Origin: Nonomuraea gerenzanensis
GTDB taxonomy: Bacteria > Actinomycetota > Actinomycetes > Streptosporangiales > Streptosporangiaceae
Length of the DNA stretch: 64,000 bases
Direction of reading: 5' to 3'
Assembly (NCBI RefSeq): GCF_020215645.1
Contig: NZ_CP084058.1
Location: forward strand, 2,790,001-2,854,000
Shown: one piece after another, positions 56,892 through 64,000 of the stretch
Layout of the letters: each line of letters starts with the position of its first letter
Numbering within the stretch: position 1 is the stretch's first letter
The notes under the pieces: generated by a model
What the model was told of the DNA's origin: nothing
Database searches by the model: none
The model's input: the letters and a program-made list of their open reading frames with translations, nothing else
Made by a program: the position numbers and the translations under genes

Positions 56892-57914
56892 ATGACCGAT
56901 CACAAGCACCTCAAGCGCCGCGTACGCGAGCGCATGGCCAGGACCGGCGAGTCCTACACGACCGCGCTGCGTCACGTCGCGGGCCGCGCCCGCCGCCACC
57001 ACCACGAGTCGGCGCTGCTGCGCGACGTGCTCGGCGGCGGCCTGTCCGAGGCCATGCTGCTCGGGCTGGGCGGCGGCATCGGGTTCATGTACTTCGTCTT
57101 CGAGTACGCCGGCCACCCGCCCATGCTGACCATCGTCGCCCAGGCCCATCCCGAGCCGATGATTCCGCTCGCGCTCGCCAGGGCCGGCGTCCCGCACGAG
57201 ATCCGGCGGACCGGCTCGGCCAGGCTCGCCGAGCGCAGCCTCCGGGCCGCGCTCGACGCCGGGCGCCGGCCGATCTGCCGGGTCGGCCGCCACCTGCTGC
57301 CCTGGCGGGAGCCGCTGCCCTTCCCCGACCCCGTGGACGTGGTGGTGACGGGGCTGGACGGCGACACCGTGCGCGTGCGGGACGACGGCCCCGGCGAGCT
57401 GCCGCTGGCCGCCTTCATGGCCGCCTGGTCCGCCGTGCCCCAGGCCAAGCACCTGCTCGTCGAGGTCACCGGCCCGGCCGAAGGGAAGCCCGACGTGCGC
57501 GCGGCCATCACGGACACCGCCGCCAAGCTGACCGGGCCGGTGCTGGGCAACAACTTCGACGTCAACTTCGGGCTGTCGGGCATGCGCAAGCTGGCCGCTC
57601 AGCTCGCCGACACCACCGGCAAGCAGGGCTGGACCCGCAGGTTCGCCGACCTCGGGCCGGCGCTCGACCGGCTGGCGGAATGCCTGGAGGTCGACTACAC
57701 CTCGCCCGGCGCCACCAGGCCGCTCTACGCCGACTTCCTGGCCGAGGCCGGGCACGCCGAGGTGGCGGCGCTCTATCGCGAGTGCGGCCGGCAGTGGTCC
57801 CGGGTGGCCGCCGCAGCCTCGGCGCGGGAGCCACTGGCGCAGGTGGCGGCGCTCGTCGCCGAAGCCGTGCTGCTGGAGGAGCGGGGGGCCGGGGCGCTGG
57901 CCAAGATTTATTGA
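56892..57914 (+). CDS. BtrH-like (BtrH N-terminal/DUF4872) protein lacking the usual Cys
   Basis: This protein has 340 residues from the ATG after GGGAGCACTGCC; a longer frame from 56823 is not supported by a ribosome site. The N-terminal 25 residues (HLKRRVRERMARTGESYTTAL) form a basic helix. Then follows a BtrH-type domain: HHHESALLRDVLGGGLSEAML and GLGGGIGFMYFVFEY. In most members the segment starts with Cys (CxSxAL); here a His precedes ESALL, so the nucleophile may be lost. The C-terminal half resembles DUF4872 (GNNFDVNFGLSGMRKLAAQL). BtrH in butirosin synthesis transfers an acyl group, but this protein stands alone, upstream of a beta-galactosidase. Confidence 0.75.
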   Translation: MTDHKHLKRRVRERMARTGESYTTALRHVAGRARRHHHESALLRDVLGGGLSEAMLLGLGGGIGFMYFVFEYAGHPPMLTIVAQAHPEPMIPLALARAGVPHEIRRTGSARLAERSLRAALDAGRRPICRVGRHLLPWREPLPFPDPVDVVVTGLDGDTVRVRDDGPGELPLAAFMAAWSAVPQAKHLLVEVTGPAEGKPDVRAAITDTAAKLTGPVLGNNFDVNFGLSGMRKLAAQLADTTGKQGWTRRFADLGPALDRLAECLEVDYTSPGATRPLYADFLAEAGHAEVAALYRECGRQWSRVAAAASAREPLAQVAALVAEAVLLEERGAGALAKIY

Positions 57915-57940
57915 CTTTTGTTTGGATGGTCGCCAAATTA
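57911..57940 (+). promoter_or_regulatory. Promoter of the GH35 gene with operator-like dyad
   Basis: TTGACT (57911-57916), an ideal -35, overlaps the stop of the BtrH-like gene; 17-18 bases later come CAAATT/AAATTA as a weak -10. In the spacer TTTGG (57921-57925) and CCAAA (57933-57937) form an inverted repeat, a position where a repressor would exclude polymerase. The GH35 start is at 57984. Confidence 0.55.
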
Positions 57941-57983
57941 AGGAGCGCGCGTGCCGTTCTGAGCCCACCCCTGGAAGGCGACC

Positions 57984-60900
57984 ATGAGGCGCTTGCTCTC
58001 GGTGCTGCTGGCCCTGCTCCTGACCTCCGCGACGCTCGTCGCGCCCGCGCGGGCACGCACCGCGCCCGTGAGCACTGCGCTCGTGGGCACTGCGCCGGAG
58101 GTGACCTACGACAAGCACTCGCTCATGGTGGACGGGCGGCGGATCGTGCTCCAGTCGGCCGAGTTCCACTACTTCCGGCTGCCCAGCCAGGAGTTGTGGC
58201 GCGACGTGCTGGAGAAGTTCAGGGCGGCCGGGTTCAACGCCGTCTCGCTCTACTTCTCGTGGGCCTACCACTCGCCGGCGCCCGGCGTGTACGACTTCGG
58301 CGGCGTACGCGACGTGGACCGACTGCTGCGCACCGCCCGCGAGGCCGGCCTGTACGTGATCGCGCGGCCGGGCCCGTACATCAACGCCGAGAGCACCGGC
58401 GGCGGCTTCCCGGCCTGGCTGAAGACGGTGCCGGGCCGGGCCCGCAGCTTCGAGCCCGGCTACCGGGAGGCCTACCGCGAGTGGCTGCACCGGATCAACC
58501 CGATCATCGCTCGCCACCAGGTCACGAACGGCGGCCCGGTGATCCTCTACAACGCCGAGAACGAGTACCAGGTCAACACCGACGCCGCGTACATGCAGGA
58601 CATCCAGGATCAGGCCAGGGCCGACGGCATCACCGTGCCGATCACCACCAACGACTGCTGCGACGCGGGCAGCTGGACCTCGACCTGGGCGACCGGGTCC
58701 GGCGCCGTGCAGATCCCGGGCGTGGACGACTACCCGCAGTCCTTCGAGTGCGCCGACCCCGGCCTGTGGGGGCCCTGGGGCGAGGGCCTGACCGAGAAGC
58801 TGCGCGACGACATCCCCGTCTTCGCCGCCGAGTATCAGGCCGGAGCCATCGACCTGGGCAACGCCGGGTACGACGAGTGCCGGGAGCTGACCGGGCCGGC
58901 CTTCATGAAGTTCTTCTACAAGAACAACCTCATCCAGACCGGCGCCACGATGTTCTCGTACTACATGGGCTACGGCGGCACGAACTGGGGCTGGCTGGCC
59001 CAGCCGAACGACGTCTACACCTCCTACGACTACGGCGCCGCCATCACCGAGGCCAGGCGGCTGACGCCCAAGTACGACGAGTTCAAGCGCCAGGGCTACT
59101 TCCTGGAGGCGGTCGCCCCCCTCACCAGGACCGACGCCCTCGCCCCCGCACCGGCCGTCCCGGCCAACGCCGCCCTGACCACCGTCGCCCGCGCGAACCC
59201 CGACACCGGCACCCAGTTCGTCCTGGTCCGACACACCGACAGGGCAGCCACCGGCACCGACGCCGCCACCCTCGACTGGGCCGCGCCGGACGGGCGCTAC
59301 CAGGTGCCGGTGCAGGTCAAGGGGCGCGACGCGCACGTGCTGGTGGCCGGGTACGACCTGGGCGGGCAGCGGCTGGCCGTCTCCACCTCCGAGATCATGA
59401 CCCATGCCGCCATCGGCGGGCGCGACGTGGCCGTCCTGTACGGCACCGCGGGCTCGGCCGGCGCCACCGTGCTGCGGTACGCGTCGCAGCCGTCCGTCAA
59501 GGTGCTCGAAGGGGTGGTGCGGGCCGCGTACGGCGGGGGAGAGCTGCGGCTCGACTACGCGCACGACGGGCTGGCGCGCGTGCTCGTCACGGGCGGCGGG
59601 CGGCGGCCGCTGCTCCTGCTCATCGGCACGGACGAGGAGGCGGCCCGCTTCTGGCGCGCCTCGACGGCGGCGGGGCCCGTGCTGGTGCGCGGCACGGAGC
59701 TGGTCCGCTCGGCCACACTGCGCGGCGACGTGGTGCGGCTGGCGGCGGACACGGTGGCGGGGGAGGTGGAGGTCTTCGCACCACCGTCAGCCGGCCGCGT
59801 CGAGATCGGCCGCACCATCGGCCCGACATCCGCCCTGGCCGCCGTTCGCGACGGGACGGCCGACGCAGGCGGCGATCAGAACGCCGCTCGCGACGGGACG
59901 GCCGACGCGGGCAGCGCCCTGAACGCCGCTCACTACGCGACGGCCGACTCGGGCGGTGGTCAGGCTGCTGCTCGCGACCGGACGGCCGAGGCGGGCGCCG
60001 CTGGTGAGGAGGTGCGGGTCAGACGGACGGCGAGCGGTTCCCTGCTCGGCGTCACAAGAGCCCCGACCGCGGCGAAGCTGCCCGAGCTGACCGGCTGGCG
60101 TGCCCGCGCCGAGGCCCCCGAGGCCGCGCCCGGTTTCGACGACTCAAGCTGGAAGGCCGCCGACCACACCACGACGACCAGCCCGCACCCACCCAAGACC
60201 CTGCCCGTCCTGTACGCCGACGACTACGGCTTCCACCACGGCAACGTCTGGTATCGCGGCCACTTCACCGCCACCGGCACCGAGACCAGGATCGGCCTGA
60301 ACGCGATCACCGGCCTGCGCGGCAACTACCTGGTCTGGCTGAACGGACGCTACCTCGGCTCGGCGCCCGGCGGCGTGCAGGCGGACTCGGGCGACCAGTG
60401 GACCCCGCCGAACCCCGACCCGGGCCCGGGCCGCTTCGACATCCCGGCGGGCCTGCTCAAGCCGGGGGCGGACAACGTGCTGGCCGTCCTGGTCGCCACC
60501 ACGGGCCACAACGACGACTGGATCGCCGACGACCTGCGCTTCAAGCAGCCGCGCGGCCTGGTCGCCGCGTCCGTCGGCGGCACCCCGATCGCCTGGCGGA
60601 TCCAGGGCACCGCAGGGGTGGACAAGCTGCGCGGCCCGCTCAGCACCGGCGGCCTGTTCGGCGAACGCACCGGCTGGCATCTACCGAAATATCAGGACAA
60701 ATCGAAATATCAGGACAAATCGTGGAAGGAGGCCGCACCGGCCACCCCGCTGACCCCCGGCGTCACCTGGTACCGGACCTCGTTCCGGCTGGACCTGCCC
60801 CAAGGGCAGGACGTCCCCGTCGGGCTGCGCTTCGGCGGCGACCCCTCGCCCGCCCACCGCGTGCTGATCTTCCTGAACGGCTGGAACGTCGGCCAGTACG

Positions 60901-61061
60901 GCGCCGACATCGGCCCCCAGCGCGAGTTCTCGCTGCCCGCCGGGCTGCTGAACGAGCACGGGAGCAACACCCTCGCCCTGGCCGTGACCGCCGAGCAGCC
61001 GGCGGCCGGGCCGGGCCCGCTCAGCCTGTTCGCCTACGGGAACGTGCGCGGCGGGCCCTGA
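57984..61061 (+). CDS. Secreted GH35 beta-galactosidase
   Basis: This 1025-residue protein has a signal peptide (LLSVLLALLLTSATLVAPARA). The GH35 TIM barrel spans about 40-380 with acid/base E194 (NAENEYQ) and nucleophile E282 (VFAAEYQAGAID); FHYFRLP and ARPGPYINAE are also typical. Beta-sandwich domains follow, with jelly-roll galactose-binding-like modules near 750-870 (WYRGHFTATG; LVWLNGRYLGS) and at the C-terminus (WYRTSFRLDLPQG; FLNGWNVGQYG). Between them lies a four-fold 14-residue repeat. It removes terminal beta-galactose from extracellular glycans. It has its own promoter. Confidence 0.93.
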   Translation: MRRLLSVLLALLLTSATLVAPARARTAPVSTALVGTAPEVTYDKHSLMVDGRRIVLQSAEFHYFRLPSQELWRDVLEKFRAAGFNAVSLYFSWAYHSPAPGVYDFGGVRDVDRLLRTAREAGLYVIARPGPYINAESTGGGFPAWLKTVPGRARSFEPGYREAYREWLHRINPIIARHQVTNGGPVILYNAENEYQVNTDAAYMQDIQDQARADGITVPITTNDCCDAGSWTSTWATGSGAVQIPGVDDYPQSFECADPGLWGPWGEGLTEKLRDDIPVFAAEYQAGAIDLGNAGYDECRELTGPAFMKFFYKNNLIQTGATMFSYYMGYGGTNWGWLAQPNDVYTSYDYGAAITEARRLTPKYDEFKRQGYFLEAVAPLTRTDALAPAPAVPANAALTTVARANPDTGTQFVLVRHTDRAATGTDAATLDWAAPDGRYQVPVQVKGRDAHVLVAGYDLGGQRLAVSTSEIMTHAAIGGRDVAVLYGTAGSAGATVLRYASQPSVKVLEGVVRAAYGGGELRLDYAHDGLARVLVTGGGRRPLLLLIGTDEEAARFWRASTAAGPVLVRGTELVRSATLRGDVVRLAADTVAGEVEVFAPPSAGRVEIGRTIGPTSALAAVRDGTADAGGDQNAARDGTADAGSALNAAHYATADSGGGQAAARDRTAEAGAAGEEVRVRRTASGSLLGVTRAPTAAKLPELTGWRARAEAPEAAPGFDDSSWKAADHTTTTSPHPPKTLPVLYADDYGFHHGNVWYRGHFTATGTETRIGLNAITGLRGNYLVWLNGRYLGSAPGGVQADSGDQWTPPNPDPGPGRFDIPAGLLKPGADNVLAVLVATTGHNDDWIADDLRFKQPRGLVAASVGGTPIAWRIQGTAGVDKLRGPLSTGGLFGERTGWHLPKYQDKSKYQDKSWKEAAPATPLTPGVTWYRTSFRLDLPQGQDVPVGLRFGGDPSPAHRVLIFLNGWNVGQYGADIGPQREFSLPAGLLNEHGSNTLALAVTAEQPAAGPGPLSLFAYGNVRGGP
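59841..60008. repeat. 42-bp degenerate tandem repeat (four copies) in the GH35 gene
   Basis: Units start at 59841, 59883, 59925 and 59967. Each encodes a 14-residue AARDGTADAG-type unit; copies 1 and 2 are nearly identical over the first 30 bases, copies 3 and 4 have drifted. It forms a hydrophilic linker between barrel-side sandwiches and the later galactose-binding-like domains. Confidence 0.9.
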
Positions 61062-61074
61062 GCCGGCGGCTCGC

Positions 61075-61404
61075 TCAGCCCTTCGGCACGGCCATCTCGC
61101 CCAGCTCGGACCAGTCGTCCTGGTCGAGGGTGGTGTTGACGATGCGGGGCGTCTCGGCGAGGTAGGGCGGCAGCTCCTGCTGGGCCTGCTTGAAGTGGGC
61201 CGACTGCACGTGCGCGGCGCCCGCCTCGCCGTCCCTGAACGCCTCCACCAGGACGTACTCGTTCGGGTCGTCGAGGCTGCGCGACCAGTCGAACCACAGG
61301 CAGCCCGGCTCGGCGCGGGTGGCCGCGGTGAAGGCGGCGGTGATCTCGGGGAAGCGGTCGGCGTGCTCGGGCACGACGCGGAACTTCGCGGTAATGAAGA
61401 TCAT
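61075..61404 (-). CDS. ABM-family monooxygenase-like protein (quinol monooxygenase type)
   Basis: This 109-residue ferredoxin-like alpha+beta protein is of the antibiotic-biosynthesis-monooxygenase family: MIFITAKFRVVPEHADRF, EPGCLWFDWSRSLDDPNEYVLVEAF and AHVQSAHFKQAQQELPPYL. Members are dimeric, cofactor-free oxygenases or simple binding proteins, YgiN-like. It converges with the GH35 gene (13-bp gap) and is divergent from the ABC ATPase/FMN reductase operon, whose reductase could be functionally linked. Substrate unknown. Confidence 0.87.
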   Translation of the reverse strand: MIFITAKFRVVPEHADRFPEITAAFTAATRAEPGCLWFDWSRSLDDPNEYVLVEAFRDGEAGAAHVQSAHFKQAQQELPPYLAETPRIVNTTLDQDDWSELGEMAVPKG

Positions 61405-61482
61405 CTGAAACGCTCCTCTGCTGGTCGGCGGCCTTACGAGACGAGACTATCGGCCAATTCTCTAGTAATCCTGTAGGAAATG

Positions 61483-61512
61483 TTGACTTCATGGCGGGCA
61501 GGCTCGTACCTT
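61483..61512 (+). promoter_or_regulatory. Promoter giving a probably leaderless transcript
   Basis: TTGACT at 61483-61488 and TACCTT at 61507-61512 are spaced 18 bp. Transcription seven bases after the -10 would begin at or within one base of the ATG at 61520, and no ribosome site precedes that ATG. Leaderless genes are common in actinomycetes, so I infer one here. Confidence 0.55.
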
Positions 61513-61519
61513 CGTACGC

Positions 61520-62269
61520 ATGAGCCAGGGCCTCCATCTCAGCCTCAGGAACGTGACGAAGACGTTCCACGGCGGCGCGCCGTTCACCGCGCTGTCCGGC
61601 CTCCACCTCGACGTGCGCGCGGGCGAGCTGCTCACGCTCGTCGGCCCCAGCGGCTGCGGCAAGTCCACGCTCTTCGCCCTCGTCGCCGGCCTCACCCCGC
61701 CCACCACGGGGGAGATCCGCCTCGGCGGCGCCCCCGTCACCGGCCCCGCGCTGGGGCGGGGCGTGGTCGTCCAGCAGTACACCCTGTTCCCGTGGCGCAC
61801 GGCCCTGGGCAACGTGGAGTTCGGGCTGGAGGGCGAGGCCGGCGTCAGGCGGGAGCGGGCGCGTGAGTTGCTCTCGATCGTGGGGATGTCCCGGTACGAG
61901 GAGTGTTACCCGCACGAGCTGTCCAGCGGCAGGCGGGAGCTCGTGGCGCTGGCCCGCAGCCTGGCCTTCGAGCCCGGCGTGCTGCTGCTGGACGAGCCGT
62001 TCGCGGGGCTGGAGCGGCGCGTGCGCGAAGAGGTGGGGGATGAGCTCGTACGGGTCTGGGAACGCACCGGCACGACCATCTTGCTCGTCACGCACGACGT
62101 CGAGGAGGCCGTCCGGGTGGGGCGGCGGGTCGCCGTCATGACGTCGGGGCCGGGGCGGATCAAGGAGATCGTGGACGTGGGCTCCCGCACGGCGGGCGCC
62201 CGCAGGCACGTGGGACGGCTGCTGCGCGACGAGTTCGCGGCGGCACGGGGGCGGAAGGTGGCGGCCTGA
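61520..62269 (+). CDS. ABC transporter ATP-binding protein, SsuB/nitrate-type, without permease
   Basis: This 249-residue ATPase has Walker [10 protein letters not shown]-loop VQQYTLFPWRTALG, Walker B LLLDEPFAGLE and H-loop VTHDVEEA. The signature deviates: LSSGRRELVALARSLA in place of LSGGQ, with Ser for the second Gly and RRE for QQR. No permease or binding protein is adjacent, so it either serves a remote transporter or has lost its partners. A coupled acidic small protein and an SsuE-like reductase follow, pointing to sulfonate metabolism. Confidence 0.88.
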   Translation: MSQGLHLSLRNVTKTFHGGAPFTALSGLHLDVRAGELLTLVGPSGCGKSTLFALVAGLTPPTTGEIRLGGAPVTGPALGRGVVVQQYTLFPWRTALGNVEFGLEGEAGVRRERARELLSIVGMSRYEECYPHELSSGRRELVALARSLAFEPGVLLLDEPFAGLERRVREEVGDELVRVWERTGTTILLVTHDVEEAVRVGRRVAVMTSGPGRIKEIVDVGSRTAGARRHVGRLLRDEFAAARGRKVAA

Positions 62270-62270
62270 C

Positions 62271-62405
62271 GTGGCTGAGCTGCGCGAGTACGAAGGTGAC
62301 ATCCACTGGTACGACCTGCCCGACGACGAGGCGGAGGAGGACTGGATGCTGGACGAGGAGAGCGGGCAGCGCTGGGTGCGCGGCGAGCTGGGGGTGGCCC
62401 GGTGA
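62271..62405 (+). CDS. 44-aa acidic protein between ATPase and FMN reductase
   Basis: GTG start one base after the ATPase stop, with GGAAGGTGG about 10 bases upstream; its TGA overlaps the next GTG (GTGA). The peptide is strongly acidic and aromatic: LREYEGDIHWYDLPDDE, then EEDWMLDEESGQRWVRGEL. No membrane segment or Cys. Exact fit between two coupled genes makes it very likely to be translated. It may be a small adaptor or subunit for either neighbour. I know no family. Confidence 0.72.
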   Translation: MAELREYEGDIHWYDLPDDEAEEDWMLDEESGQRWVRGELGVAR

Positions 62406-62959
62406 GCGTCGTCGCGCTGGTGGGCAACCCGAGGGAGGGCTCCAGGACGCTGAGCGTGGCCGCCGAAGCCGCGCGCGCGATCGGCCGGCGGGTGCGCGGG
62501 TCGGAGTCGTACGAGGTGGTGGACCTGGCGGCGCTCGGGCCGCACCTGCTCGCACCCGGCGCGTCCGCCGGGGTGGAGGTGGCGCTGGAGCTGGTGGCGG
62601 AGGCGAGCGTGCTCGTCGTGGCCAGCCCCACCTACAAGGGCACCTACACGGGCCTGCTCAAGGCGTTCCTCGACCGCCTGCCGCCGCAGGCGCTGGCGGG
62701 CAGGCCGGCGCTGCCGCTGCTCGTGATGGGGGACGCCAGGCATGCGCTGGCGGTCGAGGTGCACCTGCGCCCGCTGCTGGTCGAGCTGGGCGCCACCGTG
62801 CCCACGCCCGGGCTGGCGATGCTGGAGTCCGATCTGCCGCGCCTGGAGGAGGTGGTGGCGGCCTGGGCGGACCGGGTCGCGCCGCAGGTGGCGGCGGCCT
62901 GGGCGGGTCGGGTCGCGCCGCAGCTCGCGGCCGGGGTCAGGGACACGGCGCTGAGCTGA
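62402..62959 (+). CDS. NAD(P)H-dependent FMN reductase (SsuE-like, flavodoxin fold)
   Basis: This 185-residue protein starts at a GTG in a GTGA overlap. Flavodoxin-like FMN-binding loops: VALVGNPREGSRT (phosphate loop) and VASPTYKGTYTGLLKAFLDRLP, typical of the NADPH-dependent FMN reductases that feed two-component monooxygenases such as SsuD. Near the C-terminus an AWADRVAPQVA unit is duplicated as AWAGRVAPQLA. It would supply reduced flavin for desulfonation; the monooxygenase itself is not in the window. Confidence 0.9.
   Translation: MSVVALVGNPREGSRTLSVAAEAARAIGRRVRGSESYEVVDLAALGPHLLAPGASAGVEVALELVAEASVLVVASPTYKGTYTGLLKAFLDRLPPQALAGRPALPLLVMGDARHALAVEVHLRPLLVELGATVPTPGLAMLESDLPRLEEVVAAWADRVAPQVAAAWAGRVAPQLAAGVRDTALS
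62855..62923. repeat. 33/36-bp duplication in the FMN reductase gene
   Basis: GTGGCG...GCGCCGCAG occurs as a 33-bp unit (62855-62887) and again as a 36-bp unit (62888-62923) with one extra Ala codon and two or three substitutions. It extends the C-terminal helix of the protein by about 12 residues. Confidence 0.85.
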
Positions 62960-63041
62960 GGCAGATCTTCACCCGGAGGTGGTGGTGCGCCGCCCCGCGA
63001 GGTGCCATGATCCGGCGCAGTCCCATCCGAGGGGAGATGCC

Positions 63042-64000
63042 GTGATCTTCCGTTGTGTCCTGGCCGCCGTCGTGGCGGCGGCGATCCTCACCCCGCTGCC
63101 GGCGAGCGCCACGAGCCGGGTCAGGTTCGCCACCTTCAACGCCTCGCTCAACCGGGCCGCCGAAGGGCAGCTCGTGAGCGACCTGTCCACCCCCGGCAAC
63201 ACGCAGGCCGCGGTCATCGCCGAGATCGTCCAGCGGTCCCGCCCCGACGTGCTGCTCATCAACGAGTTCGACTACGACGCCGCCGGCCAGGCCGCCCGCC
63301 TCTTCCAGGACAACTACCTGTCCGCCGGTCAGGGCGGCGCGCGGCCGATCAGTTACCCGTACCGCTACACCGCCCCCAGCAACACCGGCCTCGCCTCCGG
63401 CTTCGACCTCAACAACGACGGCACCGTGGTGACCACGCCAGGCGCGCCCGGCTACGGGGACGACGCGCTCGGCTTCGGCGCCTTCCCCGGCCAGTACGGC
63501 ATGGCCGTCTACTCGAAGTACCCGATCGACGTGCGCGGGATCCGGACGTTCCAGAACTTCCTGTGGAAGGACATGCCGGGCAACGTCATGCCCGCCGGCT
63601 GGTACTCGGCCGAGGAGCAGCAGGTGCTCCGCCTGTCCTCCAAGAGCCACTGGGACCTGCCCGTCCGGATCGGGCACCGCACCGTGCACTTCCTGGTCAG
63701 CCATCCGACGCCACCCACGTTCGACGGCGCGGAGGACCGCAACGGCCGCCGCAACCACGACGAGATCAGGCTCTGGGCCGACTACACCCGGCCGGGCAGG
63801 GGCGGCTACCTCTACGACGACCGGGGCAGGCGCGGCGGGCTCGACCCCGGGGCGGCCTTCGTGATCGCCGGTGACCAGAACGCCGACCCCCACGACGGCG
63901 ACAGCTACCAGGACGCCATCCACCAGCTCCTCGACCACCCGAGGATCGACGGCGGGAACGCCCCGTCCAGCGCGGGCGCGGCCGAGGCGGCGGCGCTGCA
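63042..64000 (+). CDS. Secreted endonuclease/exonuclease/phosphatase (EEP) family protein, 3' truncated
   Basis: GTG start after GAGGGGAGATGCC; the frame stays open to the window end, 319 residues visible. Signal peptide VLAAVVAAAILTPLPASA. EEP-fold motifs are FATFNASLNR near the mature N-terminus, LINEFDYD (catalytic Glu), LVSHPTPP and IAGDQNADP (Asp-Asn). The long insert with FDLNNDGTVVTT and GQYGMAVYSKYPID resembles secreted phytase-like or alkaline phosphodiesterase relatives in actinomycetes. It probably hydrolyses extracellular phosphoesters. No operon partner is visible in the window. Confidence 0.87.
   Translation, partial: MIFRCVLAAVVAAAILTPLPASATSRVRFATFNASLNRAAEGQLVSDLSTPGNTQAAVIAEIVQRSRPDVLLINEFDYDAAGQAARLFQDNYLSAGQGGARPISYPYRYTAPSNTGLASGFDLNNDGTVVTTPGAPGYGDDALGFGAFPGQYGMAVYSKYPIDVRGIRTFQNFLWKDMPGNVMPAGWYSAEEQQVLRLSSKSHWDLPVRIGHRTVHFLVSHPTPPTFDGAEDRNGRRNHDEIRLWADYTRPGRGGYLYDDRGRRGGLDPGAAFVIAGDQNADPHDGDSYQDAIHQLLDHPRIDGGNAPSSAGAAEAAAL

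Overview
The window is 64 kb of uniformly high-GC DNA with GTG and TTG starts, many 4-base ATGA/GTGA stop-start overlaps, secreted glycosidases, FadR/LysR/ROK regulators and an actinobacterial-type QcrB. This is an actinomycete chromosome. The gene set would fit Streptosporangiaceae (Nonomuraea-like), but the genus is inference. I saw no tRNA, rRNA, IS element, phage gene, CRISPR array or replication origin. It reads as an accessory, soil-lifestyle region made of separate catabolic and regulatory modules.

Layout. 1-7.2 kb: a UPF0261 / PEP-hydrolase-like / cupin operon faces a catabolic operon. That operon holds a vicinal-oxygen-chelate ring-cleavage dioxygenase, a PrpF/GalD-type tautomerase, an RraA-type aldolase and a PIG-L/GalB-type hydratase. 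With a divergent DUF1932 oxidoreductase and an FCD-GntR regulator it looks like a 4-oxalomesaconate (gallate-like) pathway. Repeated TTGTC-type operator sites sit in both control regions. 7.4-14.5 kb: a five-gene SWIM / unknown / VWA / MoxR-AAA / DUF5682 operon, an actinobacterial relative of the uncharacterised E. coli yehLMPQ genes, closed by a 13-bp stem terminator. 14.6-20.4 kb: a secreted alpha/beta hydrolase, a LolA/LppX-like protein, a PepSY membrane protein with a His-rich membrane partner, and a polysaccharide deacetylase with a hexanucleotide-encoded Ala-Glu linker.

20.5-25.1 kb: a LysR regulator divergent from an enoyl-CoA hydratase / acyl-CoA ligase / MHS transporter operon. 25.2-28.4 kb: a large secreted GH15 glucodextranase-like enzyme. 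28.4-31.5 kb: two tandem qcrB paralogues without qcrA or qcrC, sharing a conserved 30-bp leader. 31.5-38.8 kb: an unknown protein, an L,D-transpeptidase lipoprotein, a two-component system, a multicopper oxidase and an FAH-family protein. 38.8-41.7 kb: a LysR regulator and a GH87-like alpha-1,3-glucanase. 41.8-47.5 kb: a Cache-domain sensor and a FadR-type regulator divergent from a Pot-type ABC importer. 47.5-48.8 kb: a WXG-like pair. 48.9-56.6 kb: one operon of ROK regulator, sulfonate-type ABC importer, a sulfatase without a signal peptide and a secreted GH43. 56.9-64 kb: a BtrH-like protein, a secreted GH35 beta-galactosidase, a small monooxygenase, an orphan SsuB-like ATPase with a 44-residue acidic protein and an FMN reductase, and a truncated secreted EEP-family phosphoesterase.

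Two themes run across modules. First, secreted carbohydrate-active enzymes (GH15, GH87, GH43, GH35, a deacetylase) alternate with importers and local regulators, as expected for glycan and organic-acid scavenging. Second, several unrelated genes carry in-frame tandem repeats of 6, 15, 21, 33-36 or 42 bp in linkers or loops. The most interesting candidate system is the SWIM/VWA/MoxR/DUF5682 operon. Next are the VOC-dioxygenase 4-oxalomesaconate cluster and the duplicated orphan qcrB pair.
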